Below, piece after piece: positions 26,914 through 36,393 of a stretch of DNA of 64,000 nucleotides. The notes below the pieces were generated by a model. The model saw nothing but the letters and a program-made list of their open reading frames with translations, was not told where the DNA came from and made no database searches. The translations under genes were made by a program, and so were the position numbers. How positions within the stretch are numbered: the stretch's first letter is position 1; each line of letters starts with the position of its first letter. This DNA is from Nostoc sp. PCC 7524 (GTDB lineage Bacteria; Cyanobacteriota; Cyanobacteriia; Cyanobacteriales; Nostocaceae), in NCBI RefSeq assembly GCF_000316645.1, contig NC_019684.1, positions 2,046,001 to 2,110,000 of the forward strand, in the 5' to 3' direction.

Positions 26914-28128
26914 ATGTGGTCTTCAGAGGGCAAAGCAGCTGATACCGGAGCCAGTAGACAGCAACAAATCAACACAGCTTCCAACAATGGAGAGCAGGAA
27001 TCTGAACGTGAGCAAATATTTCACCTGATTGATAGCCTCCTATCCTTTGAAGCTTGTCTGTACCATCAAATTTTGCCTCTGAGGTTAGAAAACAATCAGC
27101 TATTGTTAGGGATGGTACATCCCCAAGAGAGCGGCGCACTAGATTATGTGAATCGTATTATCTCCTATCTCCATTACACGATGGTGACACAGGAAATTGC
27201 TGCCGATATCCACCGCACTACCCTTTCAGCCTACCTCAACTATAAAAATACAGCTCACATAGATCAGCAATCAACAGAACTGCTAACAATACCGGGTATT
27301 TTAGAACAGAGTCCAAATACCACAGCCAAATTGCCGGATGCTGTACCCACCCGCTCACAAGAGATGCACTCACCAAATACTCAACACTCTTCTGAACAAC
27401 CAGGAGATGTTTCTGTCAGCCCAACTGCTAAGAATTCTGTTCCACATTCTCACGTTGTTCCAACACACAAACATGAACCAGAAGAGAATGTAGTTTTCAG
27501 CGATGTGACTGTTTTACAGGTACAAGTTCCAGATATATCTACCTCTATCGAATCACTTTTACATTTACCACCTAAAAAATTACTAGAAGAACTACTAGGG
27601 CGAGTATTAACCGGAGGCATTGGTCGTCTATATTTAGAAAGACAACCCTATCAAGGCAGAATCATCTGGACTGATAATGGAGTGTTGCAGTCCGTATTAG
27701 AAAATATCCCCCTCTCACTTTTTCAAGGGGTACTCAACGAATTAAAGCGGTTTGCTGCCTTACCTGTCAGCAGGCTGGCAGAACCAAGACAGATAGAGAA
27801 AGAATGCTTATATCAACAAAGTCGTGTGTTATTGCGCGTCCGGGTGATGCCAGGAGTAAACGGCGAAGAGGCTACCCTACAAGTGCTACGAGGGGCAGCT
27901 TTAAAATTTTATCAACAGCAACAGTTAGCTCATCTGAGTCGAGATGTCATAGGCATTTCTCAACAACTCAGCTATAAATTACATGAGTTACACCAAAGAC
28001 TATTGCTAAATCCTAGCCTCAAATCTGAACAATCAGAAGCCATAGTTGCTCTCAATCGCATCGTGGAAAATCTAGACCAACAAATCAAAACCCTGGCAGC
28101 AAACCACCAGTTACCAATAGATGGTTAA
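26914..28128 (+). CDS. Protein with GspE/PilB N-terminal (MshEN-like) domain, function unknown
   Basis: This 404-residue protein has an N-terminal region (about 30-115) that resembles the T2SS E-protein N-domain: SFEACLYHQILPLRLENNQLLLGMV, then ALDYVNRIISYL. Residues about 120-190 are low-complexity, Ser/Thr/Pro/His-rich linker. A second region (about 195-330) beginning near LLHLPPKKLLEELLGRVL shares a strand-rich pattern including GRLYLERQPYQGRIIW. The C-terminus is helical and may form a coiled coil. No Walker A is present, so it is not a pilus ATPase. MshEN domains in other proteins bind cyclic di-GMP, which is a possible but unproven ligand here. A Crp/Fnr gene follows. Confidence 0.65.
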   Translation: MWSSEGKAADTGASRQQQINTASNNGEQESEREQIFHLIDSLLSFEACLYHQILPLRLENNQLLLGMVHPQESGALDYVNRIISYLHYTMVTQEIAADIHRTTLSAYLNYKNTAHIDQQSTELLTIPGILEQSPNTTAKLPDAVPTRSQEMHSPNTQHSSEQPGDVSVSPTAKNSVPHSHVVPTHKHEPEENVVFSDVTVLQVQVPDISTSIESLLHLPPKKLLEELLGRVLTGGIGRLYLERQPYQGRIIWTDNGVLQSVLENIPLSLFQGVLNELKRFAALPVSRLAEPRQIEKECLYQQSRVLLRVRVMPGVNGEEATLQVLRGAALKFYQQQQLAHLSRDVIGISQQLSYKLHELHQRLLLNPSLKSEQSEAIVALNRIVENLDQQIKTLAANHQLPIDG

Positions 28129-28330
28129 TCCTAGTTCTGTCAGTAAAACCTCTGATTGCGATCTGATCCACAATTGTTATGTTGTAAAGGCAAGCTAGAC
28201 TATCTGATTGAGATATTCTGGTTAAATTTATTACCAATTTTTTGTAGATTTGACTGTCGGATTGGCTTTGATAAATGTCAAAATAGCTAGCTGAATTTTC
28301 TATCCCAAATTTATTATTAGTAGATATTTC

Positions 28331-29014
28331 ATGCAAACTGAGGTTTTTAGTGAAATTTTCCCTTTACTGAGTACAGCCAACCCACAAACCCTAGAATGGC
28401 TGTTCAACGTGGCAATTGAACACGAATATCCAGCCGGAAGAGCTGTGTTGATGGAAGATGCCTGGGGTAACGCAGTTTACTTCATAGTTGCTGGCTGGGT
28501 GAAAGTCCGACGCACCTGTGGCGAGGAGGCTGTAGCCTTGGCAATTTTGGGTAGGGGTGATTTTTTTGGCGAAATGGCAATTTTAGATGAATCTCCCCGT
28601 TCTACAGATGTCATCGCCCTTTCAACCGTAAAATTGCTCAGTATTTCCAGAGAACGGTTTATTCAAATCCTATTTAAAGATCCCCAGTTACATCACCGAA
28701 TGCTGCAATTAATGGTGCGGCGATTGCGACAGATCAACCAACGCTTACAAATCAGGTCTTCACCACCTGCTGTCAAACTCGCCCATACCCTAGTGAGTTT
28801 AGGTGAAAGCTATGGTTATGAGTCGGAAACAGGTAAGGAAATTTTTAACATCCCCTTTAAAGATTTAGCAGAGGTGACAGAAATTGGCATTGAAGAAACA
28901 ACTAAAATCATGGAAAAACTACATGAGAAAGGCTGGATAAAAATTGACAATACCAACCATATCATTGACCTCATCAACTTCAAACAGTTGATGAATTTGG
29001 CAGGTAAAGTCTGA
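28331..29014 (+). CDS. Crp/Fnr-family transcriptional regulator
   Basis: The protein has 227 residues. A cyclic-nucleotide-binding domain (about 10-125) contains the phosphate-binding cassette FFGEMAILDESPRSTDV, with the Glu, Arg and Ser positions needed for cNMP binding kept. A long dimer helix follows near MLQLMVRRLRQINQRLQ. The C-terminal winged helix (about 145-225) has the recognition-helix region FKDLAEVTEIGIEETTKIMEKL. cAMP or another cyclic nucleotide is therefore a plausible effector, unlike NtcA, which senses 2-oxoglutarate. It is preceded by a 202-base AT-rich spacer and stands on the same strand as the MshEN-like gene. Target genes cannot be told from the sequence. Confidence 0.88.
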   Translation: MQTEVFSEIFPLLSTANPQTLEWLFNVAIEHEYPAGRAVLMEDAWGNAVYFIVAGWVKVRRTCGEEAVALAILGRGDFFGEMAILDESPRSTDVIALSTVKLLSISRERFIQILFKDPQLHHRMLQLMVRRLRQINQRLQIRSSPPAVKLAHTLVSLGESYGYESETGKEIFNIPFKDLAEVTEIGIEETTKIMEKLHEKGWIKIDNTNHIIDLINFKQLMNLAGKV

Positions 29015-29278
29015 TGATCACTAGGTATTAGGATTTGATTTATAAATTAAATCTTAAGTTTTATCTTATGGGTTTGTTAGTATAATACCTGTGTAATTTA
29101 ATATTTATTTTATTAATGTCCTCAGAGAAAATAGTGTCCTGTTAATAAAAATTAGATCGTTCAGTCTTCAGCCTAGAACCAGGAGCCTTGCTGAGTTTTA
29201 CCCAGAGTGTCTTCAGGAGATTATCTCTGTTGTATTAACTGGCTTAAGTGTATCCCTGCGTGCTGAGTCAATATTGGT

Positions 29279-29324
29279 TAACTATTGACTATTGACCATG
29301 AACTATTAACTATTAACTATGGAC
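29279..29324. repeat. Heptad tandem repeat (AACTATT/GACTATT)
   Basis: About six consecutive 7-base units of the AACTATT/GACTATT/GACCATG kind lie directly before the M61 peptidase gene. The remainder of the 29015-29361 spacer is AT-rich; no gene or clear terminator is seen there. Confidence 0.8.
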
Positions 29325-29361
29325 TGACTTTTGACTCCGAACTTATCACTCTTAACTACAG

Positions 29362-31146
29362 ATGACTGAAGCAACAGCACCTCGTATCGATATTGGCGTT
29401 CAGGAAACCGTGCCGACGATTCATTACCAGGTGGCAATGCCCCAACCAGAAACGCATCTATTTGATGTGAAGTTACAAATTGTAAACCACACATCATCAA
29501 TTCTTGACTTAAAAATGCCGGTATGGACACCAGGATCATACTTGGTGCGGGAGTACGCCAAGAATTTACAAGACTTTACTGCTTTTGCAGGCGATAAGCC
29601 TTTACCTTGGCGAAAACTTAGTAAAAATCACTGGCAGATAGCCAAAGGTGATGTGTCAGAAGTAACGGTGAGCTACCGCATCTTTGCCAATGAACTATCG
29701 GTAAGAACAAATCACTTAGATGCTACCCACGGCTACTTTAATGGAGCAGCACTGTTTTTAAGACTACTGGGGTGCGAGAATCTACCTATTCGTGTTACGG
29801 TCATACCACCTCATCCTCAATGGTCGGTAACGACTCCCTTACCGACCATAGGAGAGCAGTCTAATACTTTCTATGCTGCTGATTTTGATACCTTAGTAGA
29901 TAGTCCCTTTGAGGTTGGTGAACATCAGTTACATCACTTTGAGGTGTTAGGAAAACCTCATGAATTAGCAATTTGGGGACATGGAAATTTTCAAGTACAG
30001 CCACTCATTAGGGATATTCAAAAACTGATCCAAGTGGAAGCCCAGATGTTTGGCGGTTTGCCTTACGATCGCTACATCTTTTTGCTACATTTGTTTGCTC
30101 AAGCCTATGGGGGTTTGGAGCATAAAAACTCCTGCTCTTTGATTTATCAACGTTTTGGATTTCGCACTCAGGATAAGTATGAACGCTTCTTGCAACTGGT
30201 AGCCCATGAGTTCTTTCACTTGTGGAACGTTAAACGCATCCGTCCCAAAGCTTTAGAGGTATTTAATTACGACCAAGAAAGCTACACACCGTCTTTATGG
30301 TTCTGTGAGGGAACTACCAGTTACTATGACTTGTTAATTCCTTTGCGGGCAGGAATTTATGATGCTAAGACATACTTAAATTACTGGAGTAAAGAAATTA
30401 CTAGATTTCTCACCACACCAGGGCGGAAAGTACAATCGTTAGCAGAATCAAGTTTTGATGCTTGGATTAAACTCTATCGCCCAGATGCTAATAGTAATAA
30501 TTCTCAAATTTCCTATTATTTGAAGGGAGAAATGGTTTCTTTGCTGCTAGATTTGCTCATTAGAGCGCGTCATCGCAATCAGCGTTCCTTAGATGATGTG
30601 ATGCGGCAAATGTGGCATGAATTTGGACAAGCAGAAATTGGCTACACTCCAGAACAGTTACAAGCAGTGATTGAATCTGTCGCCGGGGTAGATTTAACTG
30701 ATTTCTGTGAACTTTACATTGATGGCACTGAAGAATTACCCTTTGATCAGTACCTGATACCCTTTGGTTTGCATTTGGTGACAGAGAGGGAAGAAGAACC
30801 CTACTTTGGGCTGAAGGTAAACACAGAAAATGGCAGGGAAATGATTAAATTTGTGGAAGCAGGTTCTCCCGCCCAACTAGCAGGAATTGATGCAGGTGAT
30901 GAGTTGCTGGCGATTGGGGGAATTAAGGTAACAGCCCATCACTTGAGCGATCGCCTCAAAGATTTTCAACCAAATGATAAAATTCAGGTGACAGTTTTCC
31001 ATCAAGATGAATTGCGTACCCATATTGTCACTTTGGATCAACCACGTCCTACTAAATATCAAGTCGTACCAGTCAAGAATCCTGATCCTGCTCAACAAGA
31101 CAATTTTGCTGGGTGGCTAGGTTTTCCTATATCCACTGTTTGTTGA
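29362..31146 (+). CDS. M61-family metallopeptidase with C-terminal PDZ domain
   Basis: The protein has 594 residues. An N-terminal beta domain (about 15-190) includes MPVWTPGSYLVREYAK, typical of glycyl aminopeptidase family M61. The catalytic zinc site is HEFFH (282-286) with the third ligand Glu316 in FCEGTTSYY. A C-terminal PDZ domain (about 490-565) contains AGSPAQLAGIDAGDELLAIGG. No signal peptide is evident, so it may act in the cytoplasm, or be exported by other means. M61 enzymes trim N-terminal Gly or Ala from peptides. It has a strong terminator 3' of it and no operon partner. Confidence 0.9.
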   Translation: MTEATAPRIDIGVQETVPTIHYQVAMPQPETHLFDVKLQIVNHTSSILDLKMPVWTPGSYLVREYAKNLQDFTAFAGDKPLPWRKLSKNHWQIAKGDVSEVTVSYRIFANELSVRTNHLDATHGYFNGAALFLRLLGCENLPIRVTVIPPHPQWSVTTPLPTIGEQSNTFYAADFDTLVDSPFEVGEHQLHHFEVLGKPHELAIWGHGNFQVQPLIRDIQKLIQVEAQMFGGLPYDRYIFLLHLFAQAYGGLEHKNSCSLIYQRFGFRTQDKYERFLQLVAHEFFHLWNVKRIRPKALEVFNYDQESYTPSLWFCEGTTSYYDLLIPLRAGIYDAKTYLNYWSKEITRFLTTPGRKVQSLAESSFDAWIKLYRPDANSNNSQISYYLKGEMVSLLLDLLIRARHRNQRSLDDVMRQMWHEFGQAEIGYTPEQLQAVIESVAGVDLTDFCELYIDGTEELPFDQYLIPFGLHLVTEREEEPYFGLKVNTENGREMIKFVEAGSPAQLAGIDAGDELLAIGGIKVTAHHLSDRLKDFQPNDKIQVTVFHQDELRTHIVTLDQPRPTKYQVVPVKNPDPAQQDNFAGWLGFPISTVC

Positions 31147-31175
31147 GCCAATTAACATCTCTTTTGATATCTGTA

Positions 31176-31218
31176 ATAAAGTCAGCCTTTAAATTCATGG
31201 GAGGCTGACTTTATTTTT
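31176..31218 (+). terminator. Rho-independent terminator after the M61 peptidase gene
   Basis: A perfect 13-base-pair stem (31176-31188 with 31202-31214) encloses a 13-base loop. It is followed directly by a T run to 31218. It begins 30 bases past the peptidase stop codon. Confidence 0.9.
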
Positions 31219-31293
31219 AACTTGTCATTTAGAAAAATAAATGTCAAAAATGTATGTAAATTCTGCAAGTTTAGGAAAAGTCAGGAAAGTACA

Positions 31294-31962
31294 ATGGCAA
31301 ACTTTGAAATTATTGAAAGAGAGAGCTTACGGTTAGTCAAAATAACTTTACAAAACGAAACGGTACGCACTGAGTCTGGTGCAATGTACTATATACGTGG
31401 CAATGTGACAATGCAATCTAAAGCCCCATCAGCAGGGGGATTTTTAAAATCTCTAGCTACAGGAGAAAATATTTTTCGTCCTACTTATACAGGTAGCGGC
31501 GAATTATATTTAGAACCATCTTTATCTGGTTATCACATTTTAGAATTAGATGGTGATGAATGGATTTTAGATAGTGGTGCTTATTGGGCAAGTGATGGCA
31601 GTATTGAAGTGGGAATTGAGCGAAATAAATTCATATCTGGCTTAATTGGTGGCGAAGGTTTGTTTCAAACCAAAGTTAAAGGTAGAGGCAAAGTTGTCAT
31701 GGTAGCGCAAGGGCCTGTAGAGGTGGTGCATTTGCGAAACGACAGATTAGTAGTGGATGGTAACTTTGCGATCGCTCGGACAACTACCTTAAATTATCGC
31801 GTTGAAAAAGCTACCAAATCTCTGTTAGGTTCTATGACCTCTGGTGAATTTTTAGTTAATACTTTTGAAGGAACTGGTACTGTGTTGCTGGCTCCCGTAC
31901 CTTATTGGCAAGTGATGATGTTACGCCAAATCACAGCAGCAATACCCAAAACGTCTAGTTAG
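31294..31962 (+). CDS. AIM24/TIGR00266-family protein
   Basis: This 222-residue, beta-rich protein matches the AIM24 family: ESGAMYYIRGNVTMQSK, GSGELYLEPSLSGYH, WILDSGAYWASDGSIEVG and the closing GEFLVNTFEGTGTVLLAP. These proteins form a jelly-roll-like trimer of unclear biochemical role; the bacterial ones are linked to stress or membrane functions only loosely. An in-frame upstream start at 31222 would overlap the terminator spacer. ATG 31294 has AGGAAAG 5 bases upstream and gives the family's usual N-terminus, so it is used. Confidence 0.85.
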   Translation: MANFEIIERESLRLVKITLQNETVRTESGAMYYIRGNVTMQSKAPSAGGFLKSLATGENIFRPTYTGSGELYLEPSLSGYHILELDGDEWILDSGAYWASDGSIEVGIERNKFISGLIGGEGLFQTKVKGRGKVVMVAQGPVEVVHLRNDRLVVDGNFAIARTTTLNYRVEKATKSLLGSMTSGEFLVNTFEGTGTVLLAPVPYWQVMMLRQITAAIPKTSS

Positions 31963-32068
31963 TAAGTATCAATACTGACTTAAAATTGCTGAAGGTGTAA
32001 GTAAGTTATCGACACAGCAACAAAACCGCTATTCTAAGCAATAATACTCAGCAAATATCATAGCGGCA

Positions 32069-33034
32069 ATGACTCATCACATCTTAAAAGCCACAAAATC
32101 AACTGTGCATCTAGGAGGTTTCTCTCACCTATTAGAACCTGCACTGACTATTGATTCTGGTGACACCATTGACGTAGAAACATACACTGGTTATTACATT
32201 TACGACAAAGCACCACCAGAGTTTCTCACGCCAGAATTTGTGGATATCTGCCAAAACCTAGCACCAGAACGAAAAATTGCCGCAGGCCCTCATTTACTCA
32301 CAGGGCCAATTTACGTACAGAATGCAGCACCAGGGGATGTTTTAGAAGTAAAATTAGAAGCGATCGCACCTCGTTTGCCAGTAGGTTTCAATGCCATTCG
32401 TTCAGGTTGGGGAGCCTTACCGCAGCACTTTACTCAACCAGCTTTGCGCTTTATTCCCTTAGATTTAGTTAATAACACCGCCGAATTTCCCAGCCATAGC
32501 GGGATTAAAATCCCACTCAAACCTTTTTTTGGCATCCTTGGTGTCGCTACTCCAGAAGATGGGCGCTCTTCTATTCCCCCTGGCTGTTACGGTGGTAATA
32601 TTGATAACCGCGAACTACAAGCAGGTTCTCGTGTATTTTTACCTGTTTTCGTTCCTGGTGCCTTGTTTTCCATTGGTGATGGACATTCAGCCCAGGGAGA
32701 CGGCGAAGTAAACGTGACTGCTATTGAAACCTCCATGAACGGCCGCATCCAAATTACACTCCGCAAAGATCTGCAACTAACAACACCCATCGCGGAAACA
32801 CCGACTGATATTATCACTATGGGATTTGCTGCCACTTTAGATGCAGCCTTAGAATTAGCTCTCAAAAATATGATTGATTTTTTAGAGCGTTTTGTAAATT
32901 TGACTCCAGAAGATGCCTACGTTTTGTGTAGTTTAGCTGTCAATTTTCGCATCACTCAAGTTGTCAATAGTCCATGCAAAGGTGTTCATGGACTGTTACC
33001 CAAAGCAATTTTGTCACCTAAAATCAGTTTATAG
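32069..33034 (+). CDS. Acetamidase/formamidase family protein (FmdA_AmdA)
   Basis: This 321-residue protein has the family's blocks: AAGPHLLTGPIYVQNAAPGDVL, then GWGALPQHF, GILGVATPEDG with PPGCYGGNID, and GALFSIGDGHSAQGDGE near residue 205. These residues line the metal/amide site in formamidases, which release ammonia from formamide or acetamide. A nitrogen-scavenging role is plausible in a cyanobacterium. The half-size TauE-like gene starts 25 bases downstream and is probably co-transcribed. Substrate is inferred from family only. Confidence 0.88.
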   Translation: MTHHILKATKSTVHLGGFSHLLEPALTIDSGDTIDVETYTGYYIYDKAPPEFLTPEFVDICQNLAPERKIAAGPHLLTGPIYVQNAAPGDVLEVKLEAIAPRLPVGFNAIRSGWGALPQHFTQPALRFIPLDLVNNTAEFPSHSGIKIPLKPFFGILGVATPEDGRSSIPPGCYGGNIDNRELQAGSRVFLPVFVPGALFSIGDGHSAQGDGEVNVTAIETSMNGRIQITLRKDLQLTTPIAETPTDIITMGFAATLDAALELALKNMIDFLERFVNLTPEDAYVLCSLAVNFRITQVVNSPCKGVHGLLPKAILSPKISL

Positions 33035-33059
33035 TTCACCACAAAATTTACAGTTTTCC

Positions 33060-33431
33060 ATGTCTAATTTACTCATTCAACTGTTGCTGATTGGTTTAGT
33101 AGCTGGTGTTGCTGGTGGGATGTTTGGCATCGGTGGCGGCGCGATTATGGTACCGGCGATGGTGTTGTTATTAGGGTTAGATCAAAAATTTGCTACTGGT
33201 ACTTCCATTGCTGCCCAAATTTTACCAATTGGACTTTTAGGCGCAGCAGTTTATTATCGTGAGGGCAAAATTGATATTAAATATGCTGCAATCATTGCTC
33301 TCGGTTTATTAATTGGGAATCTGTTTGGAGCATTATTTGCTAATCAACCATTTATTACCAGTGCAACCATGAAAAAGCTATATGGCATATTTTTATTACT
33401 CATTGGTTTACGATATTTGGTAGGGCGTTAG
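33060..33431 (+). CDS. Half-size TauE/SafE-family membrane protein
   Basis: The protein has 123 residues and about four membrane segments. The TauE/SafE hallmark GVAGGMFGIGGGAIMVPAM is present near residue 15, followed by FATGTSIAAQ. The usual family length is about 250 residues with this motif repeated, so this is one repeat only and probably works as a dimer. Similar half-size members occur elsewhere. ATG 33060 is used because the family motif starts right after it; the longer frame would overlap the formamidase gene. Export of an anion such as sulfite is a family trait, not shown here. Confidence 0.8.
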   Translation: MSNLLIQLLLIGLVAGVAGGMFGIGGGAIMVPAMVLLLGLDQKFATGTSIAAQILPIGLLGAAVYYREGKIDIKYAAIIALGLLIGNLFGALFANQPFITSATMKKLYGIFLLLIGLRYLVGR

Positions 33432-33497
33432 GGACTGGGGATTGGGGATTGGGGATTAGGGATTGGGGACTGGGGATTGGGGACTGGGCATGGGATT
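33431..33497. repeat. GGGGATT/GGGGACT heptad repeats
   Basis: About eight tandem 7-base units of GGGGATT and GGGGACT follow the TauE-like stop codon and lead into a CT-rich stretch before the convergent htrA gene. Confidence 0.9.
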
Positions 33498-33540
33498 TCT
33501 CTCCCCCTGTCTCCCCTGCCTCCCCTGCACCTCTGCCCCT

Positions 33541-34788
33541 TTACTGCACTCGCTGGCTAGGAAAAGCACCGGGACGTACAGCTAAATTGAGATTCTGCCC
33601 GTTGCGTCTTAATTCTAATTGCAATTGTCCACCAACTTGAGCATTTTCTACTGCCCTTTGAACGCTGGTAGCATCTGAGACTGATTGGCCATTGAGTCTT
33701 TGAATGACATCCCCAGCACGTAACCCCGCTTTTGCAGCTGGGGAATTGGGGACGACTCTCACAATTAAAACACCCTTGTCTTCATTCACAGTCAAACCGC
33801 TATTGGGGTCTGAGTTAATATTCTGCTTGATTTGAGGCGTTAAACCTACCATCTGAATACCCAAGTAAGGGTGCTGAACTTTGCCTGTAGCTATCAGTTG
33901 GTTAGAAATGCGTTGTACTGTTTTGATGGGAATGGCAAAGCCTAAGCCTTGTGCGCCTCTGATGATGGCTGTATTCATCCCGATGACTTCACCACGGGAA
34001 TTCAGTAAGGGGCCGCCGGAGTTACCAGGATTGATAGCTGCGTCAGTTTGAATATATTCAACGCGCCTATCAGGTGCGCCAATTTGATTGCTGGAGCGCC
34101 CAGTAGCACTGATGATACCTGTGGTAACTGTATTATCTAAACCTAAAGGATTACCGATCGCGATCGCCCATTCTCCTGGTTGCAGTGTATCAGAATTACC
34201 CAATGCGACTGTCGGCAAATTATCAGCCTGAATCTTGACAACTGCCACATCTGTTAATGGGTCTTTTCCTAACACCTTACCTTGGAAGTTACGCCCATCT
34301 TTGAGTATGACTCTTACTGTATCTGTACCATCAACGACATGAGCATTAGTGAGAATGCTACCATCACGACTGATAATAAAACCAGAACCAGTACCCTGTT
34401 GTACCCTCTCTTGTGGTAGTTGTGAGCCAAAGAAGCGACGGAAAAACGGATCATTAAACGCATCGGGTAAAGCAGTTCTGACCGTGCGAGAAGCTTCAAT
34501 TCGCACTACAGCTGGGCCGACTTTCTGCACCACTTGGGTAACGAAGTTAGCATCTGTAGCCTTGGGCAAAGGAGGCGCTGCATCTACTCGACTCACAGCC
34601 AAGTTAGATGCACTCTTCGTCAGTTGCTGGTTGCCAGCTAAATAACCACCTGCCAAAGTCATACCTGAGCCTAGCAGCACTAGCGATAAAGAAGCAGCTG
34701 CTCTTTTCCAAGGTGCATGATTATGGAGTTTACTATGAGCAGAAATATTATTTAATGGTTGTGATTCATCGTGTATTTGGTTTTGCAT
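33541..34788 (-). CDS. HtrA/Deg-family serine protease with PDZ domain
   Basis: The protein has 415 residues. An N-terminal hydrophobic segment (about 31-51) serves as signal anchor or signal peptide. The protease domain has the complete triad: His150 in TNAHVV, Asp180 in LTDVAVVK and Ser257 in GNSGGPL. One PDZ domain follows (about 305-405) with [24 protein letters not shown]. This is the layout of cyanobacterial HhoA/HhoB/HtrA, which degrade or refold damaged proteins in the periplasm or thylakoid lumen. It is convergent with the TauE-like gene. Which of the three paralogues it is cannot be told here. Confidence 0.93.
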   Translation of the reverse strand: MQNQIHDESQPLNNISAHSKLHNHAPWKRAAASLSLVLLGSGMTLAGGYLAGNQQLTKSASNLAVSRVDAAPPLPKATDANFVTQVVQKVGPAVVRIEASRTVRTALPDAFNDPFFRRFFGSQLPQERVQQGTGSGFIISRDGSILTNAHVVDGTDTVRVILKDGRNFQGKVLGKDPLTDVAVVKIQADNLPTVALGNSDTLQPGEWAIAIGNPLGLDNTVTTGIISATGRSSNQIGAPDRRVEYIQTDAAINPGNSGGPLLNSRGEVIGMNTAIIRGAQGLGFAIPIKTVQRISNQLIATGKVQHPYLGIQMVGLTPQIKQNINSDPNSGLTVNEDKGVLIVRVVPNSPAAKAGLRAGDVIQRLNGQSVSDATSVQRAVENAQVGGQLQLELRRNGQNLNLAVRPGAFPSQRVQ

Positions 34789-34888
34789 AGCTTTCTGCCA
34801 GGATATCTATGTATTTATATGTATTACTCATCTTAGATATCGTTTATGACAGTTTTGTTTCATTACTGTTGCAGGCTTATGAAAAATT

Positions 34889-34982
34889 TAGGCAATAGTC
34901 ATTAGGCAATAGGCAATAGGCAATAGTTATTCTCCTCTGCTCCCCAGTTCCCAATCCCCAGTCCCCAATCCCCAATCCCCAC
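34889..34982. repeat. Heptad tandem repeats (GGCAATA and CCCCAAT/CCCCAGT types)
   Basis: Three to five GGCAATA-type units (34893-34926) are followed by CCCCAGT/CCCCAAT units (34943-34982). They lie in the spacer between the divergent htrA and sulfate-binding genes; the rest of the spacer shows no gene. Confidence 0.85.
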
Positions 34983-35068
34983 TTGTCAATTCCACCAATA
35001 GTCTGCAATTATCATATATACACCCATATTTATATCGGTTAACCGTAGTTTTATCAGGAGATTGTGGG

Positions 35069-36214
35069 ATGAGAATGTGGCAGCGACCTTTACAGCAATT
35101 ACAGTTAATTGCTAGGCAGAGAATATATCCTTTGAGTTTGAAATCCTTAAAAGGCTTTGTGTCACTGATGTTAGTAGGGGCAATATTGAGTATCACCCTT
35201 GCTGCCTGTTCTGGAGGTAATCAAACAAACACCACTGGCGAAGCTCCTACAGCCAACCCTGTTGCTGCCAACAAGCCCAATGTAGAACTCACCCTAGTTT
35301 CCTTTGCTGTCACCAAAGCAGCTCATGAAGCGATTATTCCTAAATTTATCGAAAAATGGAAGCAAGAACATAACCAAACTGTCAGATTTAGACAAAGCTA
35401 TGGTGGCTCTGGTTCGCAAACTCGTGCTGTGGTTGATGGGTTAGAAGCAGATGTAGTTCACTTAGCACTGGCACTAGACACTCAAAAGATTGAGAAAGCT
35501 GGATTAATTGCTCCAGGATGGGAAAAAGAAGTACCCAATAACGGTATAGTATCTAAGTCTGTAGCCGCAATCATTACTCGCCCAGGCAATCCCAAAGGCA
35601 TCAAAGACTGGGCAGATTTAGCTAAAGATGATGTTACAGTAATTACTGCTGACCCTAGAACTTCTGGTGTGGCGCGTTGGAATTTCCTTGCACTGTGGAA
35701 TGCAGGGATGAAGACAGGCGGTGATGAGGCTAAAGCCAAAGAATTTGTCACTAAAGTATATAGTAATGTCCCAATTCTCACTAGGGATGCCAGGGAAGCG
35801 ACAGACGCATTTGCTAAACAAGGACAAGGGGATGCTTTAATCAACTACGAAAACGAAGTGATCTTGGCACAACAAAAAGGTGAGAAACTAGACTACGTTA
35901 TTCCCGAAGTCAATGTTTCTATTGATAATCCCATTGCTGTCGTTGATAAGAATGTTGATAAACACGGTAACAGAGAAGTAGCCGAAGCCTTTGTCAAATT
36001 CCTCTATACGCCAGAAGCACAACAAGAGTTTGTCAAAGTAGGATTTCGACCAGTAGATGAGACAGTATCTCAAACCAAAGAAGTAAAAGATAAGTTTCCC
36101 ACAGTAAAAACTCTGGGTACTGCTCAAGATTTCGGTGGTTGGCAAGCCATTGACCAGAAGTTTTTCACCGATGGCGGTGTATTTGCTCAAATTCAAGCAA
36201 GTATAAAAAGATAG
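35069..36214 (+). CDS. sbpA: Sulfate-binding lipoprotein of an ABC importer
   Basis: The protein has 381 residues. A signal sequence ends in the lipobox LAAC with Cys47. The mature part carries the Sbp/CysP hallmarks: SYGGSGSQTRAVVDGLEADVV near residue 111, which includes residues that hold the sulfate dianion, TADPRTSGVARWNF, and INYENEVILA. ATG 35069 has AGGAG about 8 bases upstream. CysT and CysW permease genes follow after a repeat-filled spacer. It binds sulfate (possibly thiosulfate) outside the membrane. Sulfur-starvation control is known in cyanobacteria but no binding site was identified. Confidence 0.9.
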   Translation: MRMWQRPLQQLQLIARQRIYPLSLKSLKGFVSLMLVGAILSITLAACSGGNQTNTTGEAPTANPVAANKPNVELTLVSFAVTKAAHEAIIPKFIEKWKQEHNQTVRFRQSYGGSGSQTRAVVDGLEADVVHLALALDTQKIEKAGLIAPGWEKEVPNNGIVSKSVAAIITRPGNPKGIKDWADLAKDDVTVITADPRTSGVARWNFLALWNAGMKTGGDEAKAKEFVTKVYSNVPILTRDAREATDAFAKQGQGDALINYENEVILAQQKGEKLDYVIPEVNVSIDNPIAVVDKNVDKHGNREVAEAFVKFLYTPEAQQEFVKVGFRPVDETVSQTKEVKDKFPTVKTLGTAQDFGGWQAIDQKFFTDGGVFAQIQASIKR

Positions 36215-36385
36215 GGATTGGGGATTGGGGACTGGGGACTGGGGACTGGGAATTGATGGTATGGCAGGCATTGGCTATATAATATACTCCCTCATCCTCC
36301 ACCCTACGGTAGGCTTACGCCGTCGTAAGAGAAGCAAGCTACATCCCCCTCATCCCCCTCATACCCTTACACCCTTACACCCTTA
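36213..36385. repeat. Repeat-filled spacer between sbpA and cysT
   Basis: GGGGATT/GGGGACT heptads (36213-36250) are followed by a dispersed-repeat-like segment with CCTACGGTAGGCTTACGCCG (36302-36321). After it come CATCCCCCT and ACACCCTT tandem units (36342-36385). The insertions separate genes that are closely spaced in most relatives. Confidence 0.8.
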
Positions 36386-36393
36386 AATTGTCT

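Noticed and set aside
32961..33059. Upstream start for the TauE-like protein
   Set aside because: It would overlap the formamidase gene by 74 bases and add a non-hydrophobic tail unlike the family.
33431..33497. Possible CRISPR-like array
   Set aside because: The units are 7 bases long with no spacers and no cas gene is near. They are simple tandem repeats.
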